Shown in pieces: positions 13,940 through 23,034 of a stretch of 47,046 nucleotides of DNA (position 1 is the first letter of the stretch; the number at the start of each line of letters is the position of its first letter). Below the pieces are notes generated by a model that saw only the letters and a list, made by a program, of their open reading frames with translations, ran no database searches and was not told the origin of the DNA. The position numbers and the translations under genes are program-made. The stretch lies in assembly GCA_944384395.1 (NCBI GenBank), contig CALWTD010000015.1, positions 1 to 47,046 of the forward strand. The letters run 5' to 3'. Source of the stretch: an uncultured Clostridia bacterium. Lineage in GTDB: Bacteria > Bacillota > Clostridia > Christensenellales > UBA1242.

Positions 13940-16900
13940 ATGTCAAATATGTCAAAAAAATTACAAACAATTTTAATGTTGTTTATTTTTGGAATAACAG
14001 TGGCACTTGCAACCGTAACAGGTGTTTATGCTTTGTCATCAATAAACTTTGGTACAAGTGGAGGTATTCAATTTGGACAAGATACATACCCACTTGTTTT
14101 GGAACTTAATGGCGGACAAGTTAAAGGTCAAACTTTAACAAGTTATACATATTCAGACACTGTCGCATTTAGTTTGCCAGATGGAAATGCATATGCATCT
14201 AAAACTGGTTATACATTTGACTCTTGGTGCAGTGATGAAGCACTCACTACAAAGGTTACTTCTATTCCTGCAAAAACAAGAGGAACTAAAACATATTATG
14301 CTAAGTGGAATGCAAATGAGTATACTTTGACATTTGACGCAAATGGTGGAAGTGTTTCACCAACCTCAAAACAAGTAACGTACGATCAAGCAGTTGGAAC
14401 TTTGCCAACACCAACAAGGGGTGGATATACATTTGATGCTTGGTACAATAGTGCTACTGGTGGAACAAAATACACAAGTTCAACAATCTATAAAGTTGCA
14501 GACGATTTGACATTACACGCAAGATGGAACTCAATTACTTATAACATAACAATAGAACCTAATGGTGGAACAATTGGTTCACATGATACTACATATAAAA
14601 CAGGTACATCTCAAACAAAAACCATTCCAAACCCAACAAGAAATGGTTATACATTCACGGGCTGGACTGTAAGTTGGACTGATAGTTCAAATCACGCAAG
14701 TGATTCGCTTAAACCAACAATTAGTGGCACTTCAACATCACTTTCAATTCCAACAGATTGCTATGGTAACATAACACTTACAGCAAATTGGAAAGTTGTT
14801 GAATACACAATAACATATCATCTTAATAGTGGAAGTTGGAAATCTGGCTTTAAACCAACAACAAAATACACAATTGAAAGTTCAACAATTACACTTCCAA
14901 CGGCAAGTAATATAGAAAAAGTTGGATATACATTTGCTGGTTGGTATGAAGATCCATCATTTAGTGGATCTGCTATAAAAAATATTTTGGCTGGTTCAAC
15001 TGGCAATAAAACATACTATGCAAGATGGACAGCAAATAGCGGTACTGCATATACAGTAAATCACTATCAAGAAAAAATTGGTATAGCTTCGCCTAGTGAA
15101 GCAAAACCAACGGATTGGACATTAGCTGATACTGACAATTTAACAGGAACAACAGGAGCAAGTGTAACACCAAGTGTAAAGAGTTACACAGGGTTTACAG
15201 CGCCAAGCACAAGAACAGTAACAATAGCAGCAGATGGTTCAACAGTAGTAAATTATTACTATACAAGAAATAGTTATAAATTAACATTAAGTGAAGGCAC
15301 CGGAATAGCAAGTGTGTCAGGAGCAGGCACATATGATTATGAGGAAGATGTTTTAGCATCAGCAACAGCAAGCACAGGATATACATTTAGTGGTTGGACA
15401 TCAAATAATACAGGATTGTTACCAAATAGTAATAATGCAAGTTACACATTCAATATGCCAGCAGGGGCAGTTACACTTACAGCAAATGCAACTGCAAATA
15501 AAATAACAGTAACATTTGACTATCAAAATGCAACAGGTGGCAACACAACATCAACAATGCAAGTTACATTCAATAGTACATATGGAACATTGCCATCACC
15601 AACAAAAACAGGATATACATTTGCAGGTTGGTTTACTTCAACAAGCTGGACAACACAAGTAACAAATTCAACCAAAGTAACCAATGCATCAAATCACACA
15701 TTGTATGCAAGATGGACAGCGAATACCAACACAGCATACAAAGTAAATCACTATCAAGAAATAATTGGTATAGATTCACCAAGTGAGAGCACATCATCAC
15801 ACTGGACATTAAAAGAGACACAAAATTTAACAGGAACAACAGGAGCAAGTGTAACACCAAGTGTAAAGAGTTACACAGGCTTTACAGCACCAAGTACAAA
15901 AACAGTAACAATTAATGCAGATGGTTCAACAGTAGTAAATTACTACTATACAAGAAATAGTTATACATTAACATTAAACAAAGGCACAGGCATATCAACA
16001 GTATCAGGTGCAGGCACATATGATTATGAGGAAGAAGTAACGGCAACAGCAACAGCAAGCACAGGATATACATTCAGTAATTGGACATCAAATAATACAG
16101 GATTGTTACCAAATAGTAATAATGTAAGTTACACATTCAATATGCCAGCAGGGGCAGTTACACTTACAGCAAACGCAACTGCAAATAAAATTACAGTAAC
16201 ATTTGACTATCAAGGTGCAACAGGTGGAAATACAGAAAAAAGTAGACAAGTTACATTCAATAGCACATATGGAACATTGCCAAATCCAACAAAAACAGGA
16301 TATACATTTGCAGGTTGGTATACTTCAACAAGTTGGACAACAAAAGTAACAAATTCAACCAAAGTAACCAATGCATCAAATCATACATTGTATGCAAGAT
16401 GGACAGCAAACACAAACACAGCATACAAAGTAAATCATTATCAAGAGAATATAGATGTAGCAACACCAAGTGAGAGCACATCATCACACTGGACATTAAA
16501 AGAGACACAAAATTTAACAGGCACAACAGCATCAAGTGTAACACCAAGTGTAAAGAGTTACACAGGGTTTACATCGCCAAGTACAAAAACAGTAACAATA
16601 GCAGCAAACGGTTCAACAGTAGTAAACTATTATTATACAAGAAATACTTATAAATTAACATTAAGTGAAGGCACCGGAATAGCAAGTGTGTTAGGTGCAG
16701 GAACATATGATTATGGTAAGAGCATAACAGCTTCAGCAACGGTAAGCACAGGATATACATTTAGTGGTTGGACATCAAGTAGCATAACATTATTGCCAAA
16801 TAGTAGTAAGGTAAGTTACACATTCAATATGCCAGCAGGGGCAGTTAAACTTACAGCAAATGCAACTGCAAACGGATATGTTGTAACATATAATGCAACA

Positions 16901-19900
16901 GAAAATGGTGGTACATTTACAAGTGGAGGAACGGGTTATACTTCAACTGCTAGTGTAAAATATGGCGCGGCAGTAGACTTAAGCACAACCAATAGAAAAG
17001 GAACAAAAGATGGTTGGACATTTGTAGGTTGGAATACAAGTTCAACAGCAACAAGTGCACTAACTTCATACACAATGCCAGCAAAAAATGTTACATTGTA
17101 TGCAATATATAGTAAGACAATAACAGCAAGTTTCTATCAACTCAATTCAACCAATGCAGAGACAAAGAGTACAACAATATATAATAAAGCAACAACTGGT
17201 TCATTAACAGCACCAGCACTTTCAACACAAAGTGGCTTAACAATAGTAGGTTGGGGAACTGCAACAAATTCAACAACCAGCAGTGTGGGTAGTGGTGCAA
17301 GTGTTTCATTAAGTAACAGCACAACATACTATGCAGTATATAAATATACAATATCAGTATCATATAATGGTAACAGAAATACAAGTGGTTCAACATCAGG
17401 TACATCAGGTACAGCATATAAAACAGCAAACAAAACAGCAAGTCCAACAGTTAAAGGTATAACAATATCACTTGCAACAAATGGTTTTAGCAGAACAGGT
17501 TATAAATTTAGCAAATGGGCAGAAGGCAGTACAAGTGGAGAACAATATACTGCAGGCACAGAAAGAACACTCACAGCAAGCACAACATATTATGCAATTT
17601 GGACACCTATTAATGTAACTATCTCAGCATCAAAAACATCAGAAACATTGACGTATGGTTATTCAACAACAAACATAGCCACAATAACTGCAAGTGGTGG
17701 TGGTGGAAGGTGGACATACTCTCTTGTTGAATCAACAAGTAGTTATTTTGCCCTTTCAACCACAAGCGCAACAACATCGTCCGTAACATTAAAATTTAAT
17801 GCAGGAGCAAAAGCAGGAACTTACACTGTTAAAGTAAAAGCAACAAGCACATATAATTCACAATCTGCAACAACAGAAGAAATAACTGTAACTGTAAACA
17901 AAAGGGCTTTAACAATTACAGCAGACAGTGCAAGTAAAGTTTATGATGGAACTCCATTAACAAAGAACACATTCACATCATCAGGACTATTGTCAGGTCA
18001 TACTATATCATCGTGCACAGTAACTGGAACAATTACAAATGTTGGAACAGTAAACAATGTTCCAAGCAATGCCACAGTTATGAGTGGTTCAACTAATGTA
18101 ACATCTAACTATCAAATATCATACAAAAATGGAACATTAACGGTAACAAAAGCAAATGGTTATATAACAATAAATCCAACATCATCTACAATTACATATG
18201 GAACATCAAGCAAGACATTTACAGTAACATCAAATCATGGTGGAACATTGACTGTATCTGATAACAACGCAACTGCACAAGCGTCAATAAGTGGAACAAC
18301 GGTAACAGTGTCAAATTTAGGCTCAATTAGTGCAGGAACAACAATAAAAATCACTGTAACATGTAGTGCAACACAAAACTATAATAGTGCAAGTGCTGTG
18401 CATACCTTAACAATTGAAAAAGCCAATATAAGTCCAACTGTATCAATGAATGATTATGAATATGGTGGAACAAAATCTAACCCAAGCATAACAGTAAATC
18501 CAGGAGATGGCAGTGTAACATATTACTATAACACCACAAATTCAAATTCAGGTGGGAAACCATGGACGAATGTTACAAGCAGTAAATATTTAGATGTGGG
18601 AACATACTATATGTATGCAGTTGTTGCAGCAACAACAAACTATAATGGCGCAACAACACCAGCAGTAAGTTTTACAATTAGCAAAGGTACAGTTACTGCA
18701 CCAACAACATTAAGTGTAAACAAAGATGGTATAGTAACATGGGATAATGTTGCAAATGCAACGGGATATCAAATTAGTATAAACGGTTCAACATGGACTA
18801 GTGCATCAAGTGGTGTCAATTATTTGAGCACAATAATAGCAACAACAGGCACAAGAACAATTTATGTAAGAGCAATAAACAGCGATTCAACAAACTATGC
18901 AACACCAAGTTCAAACAAATCAACTAGTGTTGTAGTGTATACATTAACTATAAATAGTAATAACACTTCTTATGGAACAGTATCATCATCAAGCATAAAA
19001 GTTATTAGTGGTTCAACTTATACAACAAGTAGTAATGTGTTAACTGTAACACGCCAATCAAAAACAGAAAAAGTAACTGCAACACCAACAACAAGCACTT
19101 CACAATATACATATTCGTTTAGTTCTTGGAGTTCAACAAGTGGCACAATTTCTGCCAACACAACAGTAACTGCAAACTTCACAAGAACGGGTGTTGCTTA
19201 CACAATTACTTATAATGCAAATGGTGGAACAGGAGCAAATCAAACAGAAAATGTTCCATATCAAACCACATTTACAACAAAACCAAGCGACACATTTACA
19301 AGAAGTGGTTATACATTTGTTGGTTGGAGTACAAGCACATCTGCTTGGGAAGGTAATTATAAATACGCAAATACTTCGTATACATACACAAACACAACAA
19401 ATATAACTTTATATGCAATTTGGAGACAAAACGTAAGTTACTTAAACAAAAATTGGAAAAGACTTATAAATGATGTTAAAGGCACTAGTTTTACTAGTAC
19501 AATAACACAAATTAATTATACAAACTCAACAAGTGGATTGAGTGGAACACAAATTCAAGTTGGCACAACAAGTGTTACAAGTACAACTGTTTGGTCACAA
19601 TCAAACACTTCATGCTACGGATTGACGGCATATATAAATCAAACTGTTGTAACATTTTACGCACCTTATAAAATTTATGCACCACAAGATTCTTCATCAT
19701 TATTTGCTTTATTAAATAATGTTTATTCATTAGGTACGCTTATATCAAACCTAGATACAAGTTATGTTACAGATATGACTTTTATGTTTTATGGAAATTA
19801 TAAACTAGAAACTATAAATTTTGATTTAAATTTTGATACAAGCAAAGTTAAGAATATGTATGGAATGTTTGAACGTAGTGCTTTTTCAGAATTAGATTTG

Positions 19901-22810
19901 TCAAGTTTTTCAACTGATAATGTTGAAAATATGACAAGAATGTTTAGTGATGACACTGAACTTAAAAATATAACATTTGGTTCAAACTTTAAGACCAATA
20001 ATGTAAAGAGAATGGATGAAATGTTCAACAATTGCCGTTCACTTTTATCAATTGATTTGTCTAGTTTTGATACAAGTAAGGTTACAAACATGGCAGGAGT
20101 ATTTTATGGTTGTAGGCAAATAACTAGTTTAAATCTTGCAAATTTTGATACAAGTAATGTTAAAGTAATGAATTCAATGTTTGATGGTTGCACATCACTT
20201 CAAAATTTAGCATTATTTACTTCATCTACAAGTAATGTAACAAATATGAATATGTTATTTAGAAATTGTGAAAACCTTACAACATTAGATTTATCTAATT
20301 TTAACACTTCTATTGTAACAGGTATGTCAGGAATGTTTATGGGGTGTACTAGTTTGAGATCTATTACATTTGGTTCATCTTTTGTAACAGACAATGTAAC
20401 AAATATGTCTGCTATGTTTAGCAGCTGCAGGGCTCTTACAAATATTGATTTAACCGACTTTAATACGTCAAAAGTAAGAAATATGTCGGGTATGTTTAAT
20501 GAATGTATGAATTTAACAACATTAAATTTAACTAATTTTAATACTACAAAAGTAACAGATATGTCTGGTATGTTTAGTGGTTGTAGCAAATTAACATCTA
20601 TTAGATTTGGGGCAAATTTCTTGACTACAAATGTAAGGGATATGACTAAAATGTTTGCGTTGTGTAGAAAACTCAGTGCGTTAGATATTAGATTTTTCAC
20701 TATCCAAACAAACACAACAGTTAGTTCTATGCTTTCTGATTGTGATTCTCTAATAGAAATAAAAACTCCTTATACTATTGCAAGTGGTGTAACAATTGCA
20801 TTGCCATCAGGATCATTCTATGATTTAACTAATAACTTAGGTCCTTACACAACAATTACTAATACAAATGATGGTGGAGTAACTTTGACTAAAATCAATG
20901 GTGAAGCACGAATCGGCACGACATATTATTCAACTCTTGAAAGTGCAGTAAGTGCTGCATTAAGTGGACAAACCGTTGAAATTATAGCTCAAAATATTGA
21001 AGTTACTTCAACAATGGATATTGCAAAAGATTTGACTATTGTGGCTCAAAATGCTTCAACAATAACAAGAAGTGCTGGAAGTTTTGCAATTTTCAATATA
21101 ACATCTGGTGATGTAAAAATTGGAACTAGTGGTAAAATGATTATTTTTGATGGTAGTAATACTATGCATGGAACTAAATTAACAAAAACAGCAATCAATA
21201 TTACAAGAACAACTTCTAAAATTTCGAATTTGACACTTGGTTCATATGTAACATTCCAAAATTTTTATCTACAAACTTCAAATGGTGCTGTTATAAATTC
21301 AACAGGCTATACAACAGGCGCAAGAAATTACAAAGTTTCTATAACCATATCAGGTGCACAATTTTTAAGCAACAGAGCATCAAATCAAGGTGCACAAGGT
21401 GCAGTTATTTATCCAGCATACACAGACATTACAATTTCAAGTGGAACATTTAATGGTAATTACACAACAGCAACAAGTAATTCTTATGCTTATGGTGGTG
21501 TTGTATATCTTCCTAGTAACACATCTCTTACTGTGGAAGGTGGAACATTTACAAATAATTATGCTGATAAAGGAGGTGTATTTTATGTGGCTGGCGGTAC
21601 ATTGTCGATAAGTAATGGTTCATTTAGTGGAAATGGAAAGAAACCAGATCAACCATATAGCACTACTTACGGTGATATAATATACTTATCAAGTGGTACG
21701 GCAACAATTAGTGGGGGGACATTAAATACTCCAGGAAATGCTATATATGTTGCAGGCACAGCTGCTTCTATGTTGAAAATATCAGGTGGAACAATTCAAA
21801 CACAAACAGATAATGACTATGCAATAAATCTTAATTATGGTAGAAACTTACAAATATCAGGAAGTCCTACTATAGTTGGTAAAGGATCAGATGGAGCTGG
21901 AAACTATTTTGTTGGGATTTTTGTAAGAAATAATATGGGTTCTAAGGCATATGCTATTGTATTGGGTGATGATTATGATCCAACTGAACTTGTCAGAATA
22001 ACTTTTAACGACAATTTGACAAATGATACAGATTATATATTTAGTGGAACACATACATTAAAAAGTTCTAATATATATGTTGGAGGTTATGGCTATAATA
22101 TGAATGATTATCTATCTAAAAAAACTGATGGTTATGTATTTAGTTCTTGTTTTACAACCGATACATATATAATAATTTGGGATGATAAAAAGAAGAAACT
22201 AAGAAGAAAGAAAGCAAAGAAACTCACTTACAAAGATAAACTTCTTGTTTGGAATTTTGACAAAGGTTGTTTTGATTTTGCAAATCCTCTTTGGATTCAA
22301 AAAGAAGAAGTTGCAGACAAATACACTTTAATAACATTTAGTGATGGTTCAAAACTTAAAGTTGTTGGAGACCACGCGGTATTTAATTATGACAAGCAAT
22401 TCTTCTGCCCAATTTGTTCAAATGAATCATGGGGCTGTCCAATTGGAACAAGAGTTGTAAAATACGATGGTAGTATTGTAACTATTGTTTCTAAAAAAGT
22501 TATAAACAAGAAAGTTGAATACACAAACATCTTAACAAAATATCACATGAATGTTTATGCAAGTGGAATACTAACATCAACACCATTTAACAACATGTAT
22601 AAAGTTGAAAACATGAAATATGTTAAAGATGAAGTTAAAGAATGCAAGAATTTAACACTCTTAGAGGGTATAAGTCAAGAATGGATAGAAGGAATGAGAT
22701 TAAAAGAATATCCAGACCACATCTTAATTGCTGGTATTAAGCACTTTGCAAATTGCAAAACATTTAAAGATTATATTGATATGAAAATTAAAGAACAAAA
22801 ATTCGACTAA
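13940..22810 (+). CDS. Giant secreted InlB-repeat/DUF285 protein with C-terminal Hint domain
   Basis: 2956 residues. An N-terminal signal peptide (about 1-32) ends in GVYA, like the TasA-type proteins at 42864-44061. Residues about 40-1200 hold roughly a dozen InlB/Listeria-Bacteroides repeats (GYTFxGW cores, then YARW/YAxW). MBG-like Ig modules follow (around 1322-1395, RALTITADSASKVYDGTPL), an Fn3-like piece near 1585-1650, another InlB repeat, then twelve 24-residue DUF285/BspA leucine-rich repeats (about 1933-2258, FxTSxVTNMxxMFxGC) and a beta-helix-like region (about 2327-2690). Residues 2737-2956 form a Hint domain: C2737 in CFTTDTYI and the D-H pair 2811-2812 (VVGDHAVF), ending near YHMNVYASGILTSTPFNN. 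No LPxTG, C-terminal membrane helix or SLH domain is seen. Probably a surface adhesin; the Hint role is inferred. It is monocistronic. Confidence 0.85.
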   Translation: MSNMSKKLQTILMLFIFGITVALATVTGVYALSSINFGTSGGIQFGQDTYPLVLELNGGQVKGQTLTSYTYSDTVAFSLPDGNAYASKTGYTFDSWCSDEALTTKVTSIPAKTRGTKTYYAKWNANEYTLTFDANGGSVSPTSKQVTYDQAVGTLPTPTRGGYTFDAWYNSATGGTKYTSSTIYKVADDLTLHARWNSITYNITIEPNGGTIGSHDTTYKTGTSQTKTIPNPTRNGYTFTGWTVSWTDSSNHASDSLKPTISGTSTSLSIPTDCYGNITLTANWKVVEYTITYHLNSGSWKSGFKPTTKYTIESSTITLPTASNIEKVGYTFAGWYEDPSFSGSAIKNILAGSTGNKTYYARWTANSGTAYTVNHYQEKIGIASPSEAKPTDWTLADTDNLTGTTGASVTPSVKSYTGFTAPSTRTVTIAADGSTVVNYYYTRNSYKLTLSEGTGIASVSGAGTYDYEEDVLASATASTGYTFSGWTSNNTGLLPNSNNASYTFNMPAGAVTLTANATANKITVTFDYQNATGGNTTSTMQVTFNSTYGTLPSPTKTGYTFAGWFTSTSWTTQVTNSTKVTNASNHTLYARWTANTNTAYKVNHYQEIIGIDSPSESTSSHWTLKETQNLTGTTGASVTPSVKSYTGFTAPSTKTVTINADGSTVVNYYYTRNSYTLTLNKGTGISTVSGAGTYDYEEEVTATATASTGYTFSNWTSNNTGLLPNSNNVSYTFNMPAGAVTLTANATANKITVTFDYQGATGGNTEKSRQVTFNSTYGTLPNPTKTGYTFAGWYTSTSWTTKVTNSTKVTNASNHTLYARWTANTNTAYKVNHYQENIDVATPSESTSSHWTLKETQNLTGTTASSVTPSVKSYTGFTSPSTKTVTIAANGSTVVNYYYTRNTYKLTLSEGTGIASVLGAGTYDYGKSITASATVSTGYTFSGWTSSSITLLPNSSKVSYTFNMPAGAVKLTANATANGYVVTYNATENGGTFTSGGTGYTSTASVKYGAAVDLSTTNRKGTKDGWTFVGWNTSSTATSALTSYTMPAKNVTLYAIYSKTITASFYQLNSTNAETKSTTIYNKATTGSLTAPALSTQSGLTIVGWGTATNSTTSSVGSGASVSLSNSTTYYAVYKYTISVSYNGNRNTSGSTSGTSGTAYKTANKTASPTVKGITISLATNGFSRTGYKFSKWAEGSTSGEQYTAGTERTLTASTTYYAIWTPINVTISASKTSETLTYGYSTTNIATITASGGGGRWTYSLVESTSSYFALSTTSATTSSVTLKFNAGAKAGTYTVKVKATSTYNSQSATTEEITVTVNKRALTITADSASKVYDGTPLTKNTFTSSGLLSGHTISSCTVTGTITNVGTVNNVPSNATVMSGSTNVTSNYQISYKNGTLTVTKANGYITINPTSSTITYGTSSKTFTVTSNHGGTLTVSDNNATAQASISGTTVTVSNLGSISAGTTIKITVTCSATQNYNSASAVHTLTIEKANISPTVSMNDYEYGGTKSNPSITVNPGDGSVTYYYNTTNSNSGGKPWTNVTSSKYLDVGTYYMYAVVAATTNYNGATTPAVSFTISKGTVTAPTTLSVNKDGIVTWDNVANATGYQISINGSTWTSASSGVNYLSTIIATTGTRTIYVRAINSDSTNYATPSSNKSTSVVVYTLTINSNNTSYGTVSSSSIKVISGSTYTTSSNVLTVTRQSKTEKVTATPTTSTSQYTYSFSSWSSTSGTISANTTVTANFTRTGVAYTITYNANGGTGANQTENVPYQTTFTTKPSDTFTRSGYTFVGWSTSTSAWEGNYKYANTSYTYTNTTNITLYAIWRQNVSYLNKNWKRLINDVKGTSFTSTITQINYTNSTSGLSGTQIQVGTTSVTSTTVWSQSNTSCYGLTAYINQTVVTFYAPYKIYAPQDSSSLFALLNNVYSLGTLISNLDTSYVTDMTFMFYGNYKLETINFDLNFDTSKVKNMYGMFERSAFSELDLSSFSTDNVENMTRMFSDDTELKNITFGSNFKTNNVKRMDEMFNNCRSLLSIDLSSFDTSKVTNMAGVFYGCRQITSLNLANFDTSNVKVMNSMFDGCTSLQNLALFTSSTSNVTNMNMLFRNCENLTTLDLSNFNTSIVTGMSGMFMGCTSLRSITFGSSFVTDNVTNMSAMFSSCRALTNIDLTDFNTSKVRNMSGMFNECMNLTTLNLTNFNTTKVTDMSGMFSGCSKLTSIRFGANFLTTNVRDMTKMFALCRKLSALDIRFFTIQTNTTVSSMLSDCDSLIEIKTPYTIASGVTIALPSGSFYDLTNNLGPYTTITNTNDGGVTLTKINGEARIGTTYYSTLESAVSAALSGQTVEIIAQNIEVTSTMDIAKDLTIVAQNASTITRSAGSFAIFNITSGDVKIGTSGKMIIFDGSNTMHGTKLTKTAINITRTTSKISNLTLGSYVTFQNFYLQTSNGAVINSTGYTTGARNYKVSITISGAQFLSNRASNQGAQGAVIYPAYTDITISSGTFNGNYTTATSNSYAYGGVVYLPSNTSLTVEGGTFTNNYADKGGVFYVAGGTLSISNGSFSGNGKKPDQPYSTTYGDIIYLSSGTATISGGTLNTPGNAIYVAGTAASMLKISGGTIQTQTDNDYAINLNYGRNLQISGSPTIVGKGSDGAGNYFVGIFVRNNMGSKAYAIVLGDDYDPTELVRITFNDNLTNDTDYIFSGTHTLKSSNIYVGGYGYNMNDYLSKKTDGYVFSSCFTTDTYIIIWDDKKKKLRRKKAKKLTYKDKLLVWNFDKGCFDFANPLWIQKEEVADKYTLITFSDGSKLKVVGDHAVFNYDKQFFCPICSNESWGCPIGTRVVKYDGSIVTIVSKKVINKKVEYTNILTKYHMNVYASGILTSTPFNNMYKVENMKYVKDEVKECKNLTLLEGISQEWIEGMRLKEYPDHILIAGIKHFANCKTFKDYIDMKIKEQKFD
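15044..16870 (+). repeat. Near-identical 687-bp tandem repeats inside the giant gene
   Basis: Units start at 15044, 15731 and 16418, exactly 687 bp (229 codons) apart; the third is incomplete and ends near 16870. Each encodes a YKVNHYQE-type module, a GYTFSGWTS repeat and, in the first two, a GYTFAGW repeat. Long stretches are identical at DNA level, so copy number could change by recombination. Confidence 0.8.
19740..20715 (+). repeat. Twelve DUF285 (BspA-like) leucine-rich repeats
   Basis: The encoded motif F-(D/N)-T-S-x-V-x-x-M-x-x-M-F recurs about every 24 residues, with longer spacing where a GSNFKT- or GANFLT-type strand is inserted. This is the pattern of BspA-type surface repeats that mediate adhesion in other bacteria. 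Confidence 0.8.
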
Positions 22811-22844
22811 CAACATAAAAAATTTAATACATAATCAATATAAA

Positions 22845-22879
22845 ACATAAAAAGGCGAGTTTATCTCGCCTTTTTATGT
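22845..22879 (+). terminator. Strong terminator of the giant gene
   Basis: A 15-bp perfect stem (22845-22859 with 22865-22879), loop TTTAT, GC-rich core GGCGAG/CTCGCC and T-run. 22880-23002 is AT-rich with no gene. Confidence 0.85.
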
Positions 22880-23002
22880 TTGACATATTTATAACTTTGT
22901 AATATACTCACTATGAGAATAGAAATATTCGGAACAAATTTGATTTTTATCAAATTTACAACAATAATATCTTGTTTTAAAGATTTAATCTAATGAGGTA
23001 TT

Positions 23003-23034
23003 AAAAAAACGGAACTTTGGTGTTCCGTTTTTTT
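23003..23034 (-). terminator. Terminator of the reverse transcriptase gene
   Basis: A 13-bp perfect stem AAAAAAACGGAAC/GTTCCGTTTTTTT with a 6-nt loop. Its edge overlaps the reverse transcriptase stop codon, so the end of the coding sequence is part of the hairpin. It would also stop read-through from the + strand. Confidence 0.8.

Noticed and set aside
15195..17447. Leucine-rich minus-strand open frames inside the giant gene
   Set aside because: They are reverse-frame shadows of Thr/Ser-rich repeats, lack ribosome-binding sites, and repeat with the same 687-bp period as the real gene.
13940..22810. Sortase-anchored (LPxTG) surface protein
   Set aside because: The C-terminus ends in a charged Hint domain with no LPxTG-like motif, hydrophobic helix or basic tail.
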